The notes beneath the pieces are model-generated. The model was not told the origin of the DNA. It saw only the letters and a program-made list of their open reading frames with translations, and made no database searches. Shown here piece after piece: positions 33,991 through 46,595 of a DNA stretch of 64,000 nt. The stretch comes from Mucor racemosus (taxonomy: Eukaryota > Mucoromycota > Mucoromycetes > Mucorales > Mucoraceae), in assembly GCA_027405735.1 (NCBI GenBank), contig JAPEHQ010000028.1, positions 1 through 64,000 of the forward strand. Reading direction: 5' to 3'. The translations under genes and the position numbers were made by a program. Position 1 is the stretch's first letter; each line of letters opens with the position of its first letter.

Positions 33991-36175
33991 TGTGTATTAG
34001 TGATTGCAGTCGAGAAGTGTGAGCATAAGCAAGAGAGCGAGCCCTAGAGCTAGGGTTCGCTTGAATTTTGCTTTTTTTTGGAAATTATATGCTTGCTGTG
34101 GTTTACTTGATTAATTTTTTTGTTATCAATATCTTGCTTTGCGCTTGGAGAAAAAAACAAATTGTACATACATCCTTTGGATGTAGTATTGTTAATTAAA
34201 AGCATAATATCCTGGAAAGATGATTTCGTAAACTGTCTGAAGTTAATCAAACATGAAATTCTATATTATACTTAACTTGGTCGTATTTTACTAAACTTGC
34301 TCTGGTCAACCTATTATATTATCATATTGTAATCAACTAGTTCCTCAAGATTATGAAATCATTCATTCATACACTTTGTATTGTGGACCCTATATCCGCG
34401 CTTCCAAAACATATGGATAATGAATACCATAAATCCTGATGTCTTTTGAGACGGGTCATTATCTTTTTTACCTACTATATACTTAATAGATATATCTAGT
34501 TTTAACTTTATTTTCTAATTATTCATCGTGTATATTAAACAGATATATAATTAGTTACAGATTGATATCAAAAGTACTCCAAATTTCAGCCCCATGAGCT
34601 TTCGTCAGTTGAATAAGGACACTAGTTAGTTTTTTTTTTTCTGCACATTTTATTGAAACCAGCGTAAAGTTTGTCCTCCATAATTGATATGGACGGTTAC
34701 TGTATAAGTTTAACTTCACATATATAGTATATAGTATTAAATTTAATCAATATACTGTATGCTCCAAGTTTCAGATTCCAGGGGGCATTCGGTAAGTTTA
34801 AACAACAAGTAAATTTCCTGCTATTATTTGCACCTAGTGTGGAATATGTGCACATTTATCCAGTGTATTAATTTCTATTTCATCTGATTTTCACTTAAAG
34901 TACAGCTGGCATGAATAAACATTACACTACTAAATTATATATGCTGATTTATACTAATATAAACTTTCTACTGAGCTTCTTCCATAATCCTGGCCGCTTA
35001 TAGTTAAAGACCAACCAACATAATGTGGATCTAATCACACGATTATGATCAAGGATCCATGAACCCTATGAATACACCGATTGGTTATTATCAAGGCTTA
35101 TATCTGACAAGGGGTATTATTGGCTATGTATGGACCTAGAAATGTTGTGTACCTAATCTCTCTGATGAAAACTGTATAAAGAGGACATTTATTTATTACG
35201 AAAGTTCTTAAGTAGAATTTAATTTGATAATAAAACCCTAATGTTATCTAGTCAAATTCCTATTGTTTTTTTATACTTTTTTTTTCTGTGAATTTCTCTA
35301 CCTACTATGCTACACCTACAAAAGCCAGTAAACACATTATTAGTTTCCGACGAATATTGATCTAAATAAACTTTTGTTACAATGGTAAGTATGCCTAGGA
35401 GTTTTCCAAAAAATTGTAGACTTTCAGTTTTCCCTGTTATGTCAGAATCTATATATGGCATTACCTATATCTATTTCCATAATCACTACGGCCGAACTAT
35501 GCTTCCCATGGGCATAATGATCTGCATAGATGGGCAGAATAAAAAAATTTATGCAGATCAATGAGATCAAGGTTTTTTAGTCAATTTACTAAAGTATATC
35601 AATCATAATATGTAATTAATAACGAAGATAATTTGAACGGTTTAAAGCAGATCGATGTGAGTTACTCTGATTCAACAGGATTGCCTTATTGACGAGATAT
35701 ATCAATTTGAAATTTGGGGTTTGAAAGAGCTCTGCCCATGTTCTTCTTTCGGAGGCCAAATGGGAACAACGACAACAATCTGTTTGGTAACGCTAAAAAT
35801 ATTTATATATGTGTAAACTTCTGTTTGTAACGCACAAAATTGACTGATTTAGGATTATTTTTCTTTTTTCTTCCCCACCACCCTTTCGTGGGCTCTTTTA
35901 TTTATATTTAAAATTGCAAGAAAAAGACCAATATTTTTTATAAACTGAAATCAAGTAGCAGGTACAAGTACATGTTTTTCCTATTATTGTTTATTATTTG
36001 GAATTGAATGAATAAACTCATGTTAGTCAATTTAGTTTCTGAAAAATATTTGTTTCTGTTTAATGATTAATGACCAAAAGCCAAGGAGAGGAAAACGAGA
36101 CGTTGACTTGTATACCACTACCAACTCTCAAAGGTGCACCATAATCATTACTTATTAGCTTGTTATTAATAATTG
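33991..36175. other. Gene-free interval with decayed repeats
   Basis: A short segment with CATCCTTTGGATGTAGTATT at about 34165 is related to CATCCTCTGGATGTATTGTT at 37733. An LTR-like stretch with ACTGTATAAAGAGGAC (TATA-like) lies near 35170. No coding sequence is supported. Confidence 0.5.
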
Positions 36176-36189
36176 ATTTTACTAATAAA

Positions 36190-37400
36190 TCAATTTTTAT
36201 AGGTCAAAAGTAAGTTTGTTGTTCTGGTAAAGCATCGAATAAATTGGCTTGGGACAAACAGGGTAAAAAGTTGGCAATGGGTTCCAGCGATGGCCATGTT
36301 TATGTTTATAATAATATTGGAGAGGTAAGGCTAAAACTTAATGTAAGTCACCTCTAGCGCAATAATTATAAATTAAGACTACATTATCATCTAATAAATT
36401 ACCACACAATAATAACATATATAAATATTTACAGTGATAACCTTGATTCAAGTGGGTACAGCATCGTAAATTCTTGAAAAAGTTTTCAAGTGTTATAAAA
36501 TATCTTATTTTTAAGACTTACAAGGCTTATAAGCGGAATATTAATTTCAAAATTCATTTTTGTCCAGATTATCAATTTTGACATTTTTTGATTTTTTTTT
36601 TCTGGTTTTGCAAATCTAGAGATAAATATACTACCAATTATAAAAACAAAAAATATACACATATACAAAATTTAGCGCTCTATTTGCTCAATAAAAAACA
36701 ACAAACATTTTTGTTGTAAAATATTACATGAAAATCCTTTAACCAAAAAACCGTTTTTGGGCCAAAAATGCTAAGTTTCATTACTTAACATTTAATAATA
36801 AGCTTTTATAAAACGTGTATTAGTCATGGCTACAATTTTCTCTCACAATGTAGTATATTTAAACGCTGATTTTGGTATCAAAATTTGATTTTTCTTTTTT
36901 TGATCAAAATCATGAGTATTGGTAAGGATAAAATGAGTCCCGAAAAATGTCCGCTACAAAATCTGAGTTTTCAGACCCTACATGGTTAAATATAAGAAAA
37001 GTTAAAAAAATGCATTTTTATTTAAAACTTAGATATATACCATAGTCTAATGTCTAATAGACGTAACCGTTCGATCTTGCTATGACGATGCTCAATCACG
37101 GCGGCGCTCTGCGGGCTCGCTTTTGCAATTTTGTAACGAACCTATGATATGACAGGCGGTTTTTCTGGTAGAAAAATGTATGATTCTATGATAACAGTTA
37201 CTGCATATTGTGTTTAGTTTATGGTTTATGCGCCGTAATGCTGCTTTTGCATTCGTTGAAATGAGCAATTTAGGAGGGTTTTAATTGCGCTAAATAATGT
37301 AAAGCCTTGAAAATCCCTTTCTACGTGTGTTGGTTCTCTCTTTTTGTTTTCATATTCCAAGGATATTATTCACAGTTTGATAAGACATATCAGACTATCA
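36190..37400 (+). repeat. Repeat family R2, copy F, with dynein intermediate chain fragment
   Basis: Begins with a degenerate exon piece (TTGGCTTGGGACAAACAGGG, then GGTTCCAGCGATGGCCATGT) that reads NKLAWDK...GSSDGHVYVY, the WD-repeat of cytoplasmic dynein intermediate chain. It ends at an intact-looking donor GAGAGGTAAG. About 1 kb of non-coding sequence follows, shared with copies G and H (GGCTTATAAGCGGAATATTA; GGTTAGCGCTCTATTTGCTC-like; GGATATTATTCACAGTTTGA at the end). Confidence 0.85.
36220..36325 (+). pseudogene. Dynein intermediate chain fragment (copy F)
   Basis: About 35 codons with a frameshift upstream and Asn-Asn inserted before IGE; no start, no remaining WD repeats. A dead fragment carried by repeat R2. 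Confidence 0.7.
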
Positions 37401-37614
37401 AACTAGTATTCTTTTCGTTTATCTGAATATGCATTCTAACACAAGAGAATAATGTTTTTAATATAGGTAGCAGTCTATATTAGCGACTGATATTTTTGTT
37501 TACCCGCATTCTAAGATCAAATATCATTATTTACTACCGTATTGTTGGACGTATTTCTTGATCACTAGATCAAATCGAAGGCAATTGTTATATCAATATT
37601 ATATTCTAGGTCAC

Positions 37615-37870
37615 ACATTCAAGGTCTCAGTCAATATTTGATTTTATAGTAAATCAACAGGTGTCCACCACGTTGATTCACATGCGTCTTAGTTAATTGG
37701 TGTAATAGTTATAATAAAAAGTATATGAATACATCCTCTGGATGTATTGTTAATAAAAAGTGTAATATTTTGGCAATGTTATCTCTTAAGACCGTTTTGA
37801 CATTTCAGCAATAATGACATTTATATCTACACAATCAAAAGCTAAAAATGGTTACAAACTCACGAAATGT
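37615..37870 (+). repeat. Repeat module R3, copy 1
   Basis: Contains GTAAATCAACAGGTGT, TTGGTGTAAT, the near-palindrome ATACATCCTCTGGATGTAT and TAAGACCGTTTTGACATTTC. All of these recur in reverse order on the other strand at 50745-50990. Confidence 0.75.
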
Positions 37871-38429
37871 TCCAAAAAGTGATAAAATTTCAAATGATAT
37901 AGAAGCAAAAAAAAAGAAAAAAAGAATAATTTAATATCTTGCTTAATAACCATAGTTTTGATCGTAGCTATATTTGAAAACAAATCTTTTTATAGCTGAA
38001 AATCGTAAACTAAAATAGTAAGTTTAAAAAAGAAGGTTAATTTGTTTAAATTTTATGAGTGATAAAATAACATTTATAATTTTAGATTTGTCTTTCAAAT
38101 AAATTCAAGCAGTAAGTGTTATTTAAGTAGTTTATGCTCGAGCAAAAATCATTGTTGCTGTAAAAATTATAGCTATAAACATATTTGCAAATGATAATAA
38201 TCGTAAATATATTGGCTCTTGCATGTATTGCTCTACATCAACAACGTATTGAATTGTATTGTTGTCTATAATCTATATTAATAAAAACAAATGTAATTTA
38301 AAATCCTATTATTCCAGTAAAATATGCAGTGGAATTTTAAGAACGGTACGATGCTCATGTACAAACCAATTTGTGCCCATACAATCAACTCATTATGCTG
38401 ATGATTAAACGCATGAAATTAATCAAATG

Positions 38430-38970
38430 AAAAAGTGCTGTTTCATTATGAGCTTATAATAGAGAGGGTTTATATACTAATTGAATGAGTGTATTAAATG
38501 TGAATGGTAATATAATTAGAATGAACATATGGATATTATATGGATAATATACTGGAATCATGCTTCTATGGTTTAATAATAGCATGATGATAGACGCATG
38601 GAATGTAACCTTGTTTGATTTGCATGTAGAACATCATGGCTTTACAGATGTTCTAAATTGGCAATTCAACAATTCTAATTCTGATAGATCAATTCTTATA
38701 AAATCAATCAAATTATGTTTCGAAATTGAATTTTGAAGTTGCGCTTAATATTAACTAACAACTGTTTTTGAGGGAGTTTAACACAACTTTCAAAAAAATC
38801 TCATTTTCTCTACTTGAAAGAAACAAGGTACAGTAGCTGAAAGATTACTTGTAATCAATGAGTATTGATCCAAATGAACTGAACGTTTTAAAATATATAC
38901 TACAGCTGTAACAGTGTCTAAAATTAAAAAATATTATCTTACTAATTTGCTGATTATATTGTAGGAATAA
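38430..38970 (+). repeat. Diverged dispersed repeat modules
   Basis: 38440-38660 (GAGGGTTTATATACTAATTG, GCATGATGATAG) resembles 51130-51300. 38830-38970 (CAATGAGTATTGATCCAAAT, TACTACAGCTGTAACAGT) resembles 55100-55230. Both comparisons are by eye and show substantial divergence. Confidence 0.55.
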
Positions 38971-38971
38971 A

Positions 38972-39160
38972 ATGCCCAATTATTATTGTGGAAAGTCTCT
39001 GTTTTACGCTTCACAACATATAAATAATGGACCTAATATCACGGTCCTTGATGATGGCGTTTTTTTTGGAGATTTTGGCTCGTCTTCTAAATATTTTCAA
39101 AAAAACATTTTTGTGGATAATGTATCATTACTGCATTACGCCATCAAGAAAAGCAGCTAA
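38972..39160 (+). pseudogene. Possible gene remnant of unknown origin
   Basis: A 62-codon frame beginning MPNYYCGKSLFYASQHINNG with a varied, protein-like composition, directly behind a dispersed repeat module. There is no neighbouring exon that I can join. It may be another captured fragment, or chance. Confidence 0.25.
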
Positions 39161-39234
39161 AATTACGCAGAAAGCATTGCGTCCACATATTATTATGGTT
39201 ATTTGCGAGATGGTGAGCTTTTTGATTTATAATA

Positions 39235-39535
39235 CTTATTGGTAAGAGGTTAGCTAACTGATCTATGATAATATTCCCGATCATTCTTACTATTCTAAAA
39301 TAAGATACAGAAAGCGGGATATGTGAGACACATCTACTTTTTGGATTTAGGTGTACTAAATAATGTGCTGTGTTACTAATGTAAATAGATTGATCTGACA
39401 TGGAATGTCAAAAAGACATAATCGATCCAATACTGATCTAATGAATAACTATATTATAGAATTTGCGTATAAATAGGACAAAATATTGATATTAATAAAG
39501 ATTCTCTTCAGTTTTTGTGTGTGATTTAATTTAAC
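39235..39535 (+). mobile_element. LTR-like stretch, ends not defined
   Basis: Contains GCGTATAAATAGGACAAAAT (TATA box) followed about 30 bases on by TTAATAAAGATTCTCTTC (poly-A-signal-like), the order found in solo LTRs and resembling the better-defined element at 50080. I could not find a target duplication. Confidence 0.35.
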
Positions 39536-41790
39536 AAGTTCCTTTATTAAATTACTACATTTTTTCTTGCGTTAATATTTATTCTAAATCTTGCACAATT
39601 CAGAAAAAGTCCAAATAAAGCTAGATATCTCGCGCACATCCGTTACCAAGAGATATGTGTGCCATAAAAAGACTTAGATAATGCTGTTTGTTATATTCCT
39701 TGAAATGGCCTGTTATGAAACGCTCTCAAAATTAGCGCAAAATCATGTACGTCTAACTTGGTATATCATAGCTATACAGATATTTAAAACTGGATATCAA
39801 CGATTAAAAAGTAAGTCTTTGATTTTTATTAATATCACCTGATATGGCAAAGACAATTTATAAGCAACGATTTTAAACAAGGTAAAATTTAAAGCTTCTT
39901 ACTCATGAGCCATATTCATGTTTTCTGCGATAATTGGGATTAGTAGACTGCATGTTGATGATTTATTTACTCTTTCAATAGAGTGTTTCCTTCTCCAATA
40001 TCACAGGGAAAGTCTTTATCGTATGAGCAGTGTACTCAATGAGCATTGTTATAACAAAGTAATTTGAAGCATACTTAGGTTCTAATTGAAAGGCTAATTT
40101 TATACAAGATTTTTTTTATTGCAAAGTAAATTGGTTTATATTTATAACCTCTTTTTTACATACTCAATGAACATCAATAGTCAAATCTGATGTATCTACA
40201 TAATTAAATACGAAGTTTGATATTGTCACTCATGCGAGAACATGGAACTATCGATCCCCAGCCATTAACCTAATGCATCACCTGAATCTCAGCTTTGCAT
40301 ATCGTTGAAATTTTATCATAAATATATGTATGCAAGTTTTAATATCTAAATGCTGATTGCTAGATACATTAAACTTAAGCATTGGCGCAATTAGCAATTA
40401 CTGAAAATACCTTTGTCGGATTTAAAAGCAGTAGGTTTTTTTTTTTTTTTTTTTTTTTTTTTGTCATTTTTATGCAATTTATCCAAATCCATAGTCGCTG
40501 GAAAATATAATTTGAGTTTTTAGTAATGTTTATTGACAATTTATAAACATCGTCGTATTTTTTTTTGAGAGAGATTATCTATGACAATAATACCACACGT
40601 CTATTTTAAAGACAGGTAATATTGAGCATTTCCCAATGCCTTTTTTGCGATTTTTGGTGCAAAAGTACACAACATTGAACCGATTTAAAGATACAATGAC
40701 ACTGTTTTCATTTCATCTGCAATATGCCGAGCGATAGGATATATTGCACTTTAATTTTTTTGTACAATCTAATCGCTTATAGCAACTTGATAGGCATGAT
40801 TTGTTATGCAATTGATATCATAAAATACTGGAATTTTTGCAATATCGATTTTGATTTCAGAATCGATTATATACGCAAAACACAAATAAAAGGTTGGTAT
40901 ACGTACAACATATACAGTAACACGAAATTCTGTTTGAGATTACTGATATATATACGGGTATATATACCATCAATTTGTTCTCTGATTTGTATGAATTCTT
41001 TTAATAGTAATATATTTTCAATTGCTGCTGCCACATTATTTGCAAACACTTATATTTAGAACAGTTGTATTCTTGGTAATAGTGGTATTACTTTAGCTCC
41101 AAAGATGCAAACAAATCGAAAATAACCTATTGAAAACACTCACTGACCAACAGTCAAAAAGTCGCTTAGTTTTAACTTGTCTATAAAGAACGTGTTATAA
41201 TGAATCTAAACCATGGATTTATATGCAAATAAACTGATAATTGATGTTTAGTATAGATCATATACCATATTGAAAGTAACACAATATAAATATTGATTAT
41301 TTTGACACCCTCTTGGCACATTGTAATATAACAATATTTAATGCCAGTAAGTCCGTGTCAAGTTAATTAACATTGCAGCTATACATAATTGAAACGAACA
41401 AAGCTCTCAATGTTGTTTTGCATACATGTATATATGTATGTATATATGTATGTATGATGTATAATACAAATACATGAGGGGAAGAACTTGTGAATCTATA
41501 AAGTACCTCAACTTTTATTCTCATCACATTTGGGTGCCTGAAAATCAAACCAAATAATAGTAATCTAAAAAAAAACGTGTGATTAAAGCATGCTATACTT
41601 TAATTTGTAGTAGGAAAAGAAATCGAGGGGTTCTGGAGTGATACGAGAATAAAACAAGCTCACATTGTGATAAGTCACGAAATAGAGGGTCCATCTCCTC
41701 TTGAACCTTTGTTTTTTTTAATTAGGTTAAAAGCTCTTTAGAAAGGCAAAAAAAAATTTCATATTTACAAATACAACATATTTACATGAT
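39536..41790. other. Intergenic, 2.2 kb
   Basis: AT-rich, with a T tract at about 40438-40462 and TATATGTATG repeats at about 41424-41455. The 111-codon frame at 40724-41059 has no family features and low complexity; I see no gene. Confidence 0.55.
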
Positions 41791-42278
41791 ATGATTTTAG
41801 GTGTAGGAGTTGATATTGTACATTTACCACGTATTGCAGCCTTAATTTCAAGACGAGGTAGTGATAAACTTGCTAAACGTATACTTAGTCCAACAGAGTA
41901 CATTGAATTTCGAGCAAAATATAGTATCAACGATGATCCAAGTCAATTGAGATATTTGGGATCCAGGCAAGTTATATTTCTTGGTAAAATAAATTAGATG
42001 TTAACTGGTAGTTTTATAGATGGTGTATGAAAGAAGCTGTTTACAAGGCACTATACCCAATACATAAACTTGAATGGAAACAAGTTTCTGTAATCAAGAA
42101 AGCCGGTAAAATGATACCATATTTATGTCCTTGTATTCATATATCTAACATACAACTTGCTGCAGGAAAACCTCATTTATATATACTAAACAGTAATTTA
42201 TACGGTATACAAAAAACTCATGTATCACTATCGCATGATGGAGACTACGCTATAGCACAGGTTATTCTTGAAGGTTAA
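41791..42278 (+). CDS. Holo-[acyl-carrier-protein] synthase (4'-phosphopantetheinyl transferase, AcpS type)
   Basis: Two exons (41791-41966, 42020-42278) give 144 aa. The enzyme moves the phosphopantetheine arm of CoA onto a serine of acyl carrier protein; a stand-alone AcpS-type enzyme in fungi most likely serves the mitochondrial carrier protein, as yeast Ppt2 does. Motifs are LGVGVDIVHLPRI at the start (metal-binding Asp), RILSPTEYIEF, SRWCMKEAVYKAL (W-x-x-KEA core with catalytic Glu and Lys) and THVSLSHDGDYAIAQVI (VSLSHD motif). The frame and the KEA core require a GC-AG intron (GCAAGT donor at 41967). The upstream ATG at 41786 is followed at once by a stop, a tiny upstream ORF. The gene ends 393 bp before the LIM-RhoGAP start. 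Confidence 0.92.
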
Positions 42279-42671
42279 AAGATTGAATTCCGATGAAATT
42301 TATTTATATTTTGTCCTATTTTTATACTCGAGTTACAACACCATTTTAGGTTATTTTGCGTTCCTTTTTGTACATAATAAAACGTTGTATTTATTTTGCC
42401 CTGCTTCTACAACTTGCAAAAATAAGTGCACATTAAAAAAGTAATTTTTGACCTTTTTTTTTCTTCTCTCTTTTCTTATATTAAGTGATTTCCCCTATTT
42501 TCTCTCCTTTTTTTTTTTTTTTTTTTTTTTTTCTTCTGTAGTAGTGTTTTTTTTGTTTTCCTTTTATTCTTTTCTTTTTTATGAACATATTTCAATTGTA
42601 AACAAAAACATATAATATATAGTAACCATAGCAACCAAAAAAAGAAAATCACCATAGCAACATATTAGATC
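42279..42671. promoter_or_regulatory. Intergenic with long pyrimidine tract upstream of the RhoGAP gene
   Basis: Poly-T and TTC-rich sequence (about 42452-42570, including a run of about 22 T) followed by CATAGCAACCAAAAAAAG before the ATG. Such CT-rich leaders are common in fungal promoters. Confidence 0.4.
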
Positions 42672-45600
42672 ATGCCACAACAAGATACACCTAGTACGCC
42701 TACAACAACCATTACAAACACTAATACAGACAATTCATCACTAATAACAAATGCTAAACACGCACTAGTTTGTTCAAAATGTAACTTACCTTTAGGTGAT
42801 CAACTTGTTAGAGCTTTAGATGGTGCATTTCATCCTGAATGTTTTACATGTTGGGTAAGGCATTTGATTTTAAAAAAAGAATATATATATATATATATAT
42901 ATTCAACTAATAACCTAATATAGGATTGTAATACTCCAGTGGCATCAAGATATTTACCTCATCCAACTGAAATAGGTCAACCATTATGTGAAAGAGATTA
43001 TTTCAAAAGATTAGGCCTTGTTTGTGATCAATGTAACGAAGCTTTACGAGGAACATACATTATTGCATTAGATAGAAAATATCATACAAATCATTTTACA
43101 TGTAATGATTGCTCAACTGTATTTGGACCTGATGATTCTTATTATGAACATGACTCAAAAGTGTACTGTCATTTCCATTATTCAACTCGATTTGCTGTTT
43201 CTTGTGCTGGTTGTGATATGTCAATTTTGAAACAATATGTCGAAATTGAAAGGAATGATATAGTTGATCACTGGCATCCAGAGTGTTATATGATTCAAAA
43301 GTTTTGGAGTGTAAAAATTGCTCATCCTACACTAAAAGAAAGCGATCCTATTATTCCTCGTGGTACATACTTTATAATGTTATTTAAATTATTGGATTAA
43401 CTCAATTTTATCAAAATAGAATACAAACCTCAAACACCATTGGAATTACTGAAAACTCAGAAAGAAATGGAAGAAAAAGTAATCAGTATATGGTCTGTAT
43501 TGTCAGCATTTGAGGGTGAGTTTTTATTCCATGTACAAGTAAATCTTTTTCACTCATGCTGATGCTGTTAGAATCCTCGGCTGTTTGTATCTCTGAAATG
43601 CTGCTGCATGTTTCTAACGGTGCTTATATCGAAAGCATTTGTCTTTCTGAGAGATTTCTTGTACATGTTGAAGCATTATTCGCGGGAATTGACAAGATTC
43701 AGTCTGTTTATCAAGAATACAAGCAAATAGAATTCAAATATACAAGAGAAGCTAAAATGCTTTGTAAAAAAATCATCAATTTCTTTTCATTATTATCAAG
43801 AACTGGTGATATGGAAATGAAGAAATTAGGCATTACTCAAGAATTATTATCGCTTGTTACTGGATTAGCGCATTATCTCAAGATTCTAATTCGTTTAGCG
43901 CTTACTTCTGCTTTACGTTTGGTGAGTTTCCCTATATACCGTAATAGGAAAATGGGATATTTAAACTGATGTTTTTGTTACTATTAATAGGAAATCACAG
44001 TTGGTAAACCTGTAGTTGTTTCTCGCTTACTTGCTAAATTAATGGAGATTCCCGGAAAGGAAAGACATAGTCGGGATTGTCAACGTTTAATCAAGGCAAA
44101 AAATACAGATTTCTGTTATTCATGTAGAAATACAATTGAAGATCAATGTATGAGATGTGGTGATTATAGATGGCATATGGCCTGTTTCAAGTGTAGACAA
44201 TGTTCTCGTCAATTGAATCATGATGATACTGTATTCGATTCCGCCTCATGTACGATTCACTGTATTCAGTGCGCTGCAGTGACAAAAAGAGAAGCAACTC
44301 CATTTGAATATATCACAAAGCTTACTCAATATAGTTTCTTACTAAGAGTTGCGCTTAGCAGACTTTGTAACTTGCTTCAGATTACAGGTACCCATCTATT
44401 TTTGATTCACCTTTTTTTTTTTTTTTTCGTATTTATTTATATTTCTCTTTCTTCTTACAAATATGCTAGATACCCAACTATCTTCTGTAGATTATTCCTC
44501 AAAAATCAAACCAAATGGCAGCAACAACAACAATATTTTGAAAGATGCAATACAATTATCTCCTTCAGCAGAAAAACAACTTACTATAATGACAGATGAT
44601 AAATTTTACCCCACTGAAATTATAGATGCCAAGAATACAGTATCTTCTTCTACAACACATTTAGATAGAAAAGTTTCAAGGTCATTTAAATCAGCAAACA
44701 AACGTTCTACTATCCTCGGTAATGCTGATCTTGCTGCTTCACTTAAAACGCAGCCTCAATCAACTTCTTTTAATAACACAATGAGACCAAATATGCCACC
44801 TGCTCGTATGGATAGTTTACAACGTAATAGATTAGTTGGATCAGGACCAGGTGCTGACCAACATAAAGATTTACCTGATTTACCTCCTCATAGAAATAAT
44901 AATGCTACTCGCCATAAACCAACTCGTAGTGTAGGATTGGATGATTTACCTCAATTGGCTGCTGCTGCTGTTGCCTCTAAAAAGCACATGTTGACGAATT
45001 TACCTCACAACATTCATATCACTACAGGTGCATCTGGTAGACCACGTATCTATCTATCTGAACTCTCTGCATTGCAGTATATGATTATTCGTTATGTTGC
45101 TGTTGTACAAATTGAACAATATGTCAAATCTTCATTTTCTTCAAGTGAATTGCTTAATTTAATAGAATTCAAGAAATCATCTATTTGGGGTAAATTCTTT
45201 ATTCCATTCAAAAACAAAAAAAATCATGGACCAAAAGCCAAGGAAGAAGGTACTTTTGGTGTTCCATTGGATATATTGACAGAGAGAACAGGTGTTGAAT
45301 CCAATTTCGGCTCTGGTCATTCTCCTCTAAAATTAGCTTCCTTTATCGACGATGCCATTACAGCCATGAGACAAATGGATATGACTGTAGAAGGCGTATT
45401 TAGAAAAAATGGTAATATCAGACGTTTAAAGGAATTGGCAGATGCTGTAGATAGAAATGCAAATGATGTGGATTTGGCTCAAGAAAACGTCATCCAAGTT
45501 GCTGCTTTACTCAAGAAATTCCTTCGTGATTTACCTGATCCTTTATTAACTCATAGATTACATCCTTTATTCATGTGTGCAGAAAGTAAGTTTATTATAT

Positions 45601-46595
45601 TTGCTTTTGGCAGTGGAGGTATTGATTGGTCAATATTTTTCTATTTAGGAATTGAAAATCCAGTTGAAAGACGTCGTGCATTACATTTGGCATGTTGTAT
45701 GTTGCCTAGATGTAATCGCGCTACTATGGAAGTCTTGTTTGTGTTCTTTAGATGGGTCGCTTCATTTTCTCATGTCACTGGGGATGTTGGTAGTCGTATG
45801 GATATTCCTAATTTAGCCAGAGTTATTGCACCCAATATTTTGACAGCAAATTCAAAAGATCCTCTTAAAGACGATTCTTTTGCTTCAATTCGTGTGGTCG
45901 AAGTTTTACTCGAATTTCATGAAGAGTTTTGCTTGGTAAGTATTCAATTATTTTTGCTTATCAAGCTGTTAATGAACAATATACCATAGGTTCCTGATGA
46001 TTTGGAAGTATTTTTACAAGATCCTAACCTAAGTGATGTGGATATTTCACCTAAAGAATTCTTGAAAAGAGTCGAACAAACGGTAAAACACAAGAACCCA
46101 AGTAGCTGTAATTTGAATGTAGGAAATGGAATGGGCGGAGGAGGGGTTGGAGGAATATCATCTAAATCTAGTATGCATTCCAATAACCCTACCTCGAATG
46201 TCGAAGGGGTCAAACTCTTTGATGGCACTGTCACTGATGGTCGTCAACATCCTCCTACATCCATTTACGCACAACAACAATATTTACCATATACCAATAA
46301 CCATCCTAATTCTGATTATGTACCACAGCAATTAAATATGAGATATCATCAACCTGGTGGTCCTGTTCCTGCTCCTCCTCGTCGTATGGATAGTCATGAA
46401 TCCTTTGGATCTATGAATTCTTTTTATCCAAATAATCACATAGATCATCACCTTCCTTCACCGCAACACAGATTTGTGCCTCAACATAATAATCATCAGC
46501 AACAACACCATCATCACCATCAACAATCTCCACTTAACACTACTCCTACTTCTACTTCCTCTCCTGTTGCTAATGGTATTCCTGCTCCACTTTAA
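42672..46595 (+). CDS. LIM-domain Rho GTPase-activating protein, Lrg1-like
   Basis: Eight exons (42672-42854, 42924-43362, 43420-43515, 43572-43921, 43991-44387, 44470-45585, 45649-45935, 45990-46595) give 1157 aa. There are two N-terminal LIM zinc domains (CSKCNLPLG...FHPECFTCWDC; CDQCNEALRG...YHTNHFTCNDC), a partial third (CAGCDMSILKQYVE), and another LIM further on (CYSCRNTIEDQCMRCG...WHMACFKCRQC). The C-terminal RhoGAP domain has FGVPLDILTERTG, the arginine finger in VEGVFRKNGN, AALLKKFLRDLPDPLLT and NLARVIAPNIL. The tail is Gln/His/Pro-rich. The protein should switch off Rho1-type GTPases that control glucan synthase and polarity. Two introns (43363-43419, 45586-45648) are multiples of three, so retention would not shift the frame, although stops occur in the first. 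Confidence 0.93.

Noticed and set aside
37070..37145. GC-richer stretch (CAATCACGGCGGCGCTCTGC) that might be a tRNA or small RNA
   Set aside because: It is part of the R2 repeat (also at 49590 and 52990) and does not fold into a cloverleaf with T-loop GTTCRA.
40724..41059. 111-codon plus-strand frame
   Set aside because: Ile/Tyr/Asn-rich, no motif, no plausible neighbouring exons; consistent with AT-rich chance ORF.
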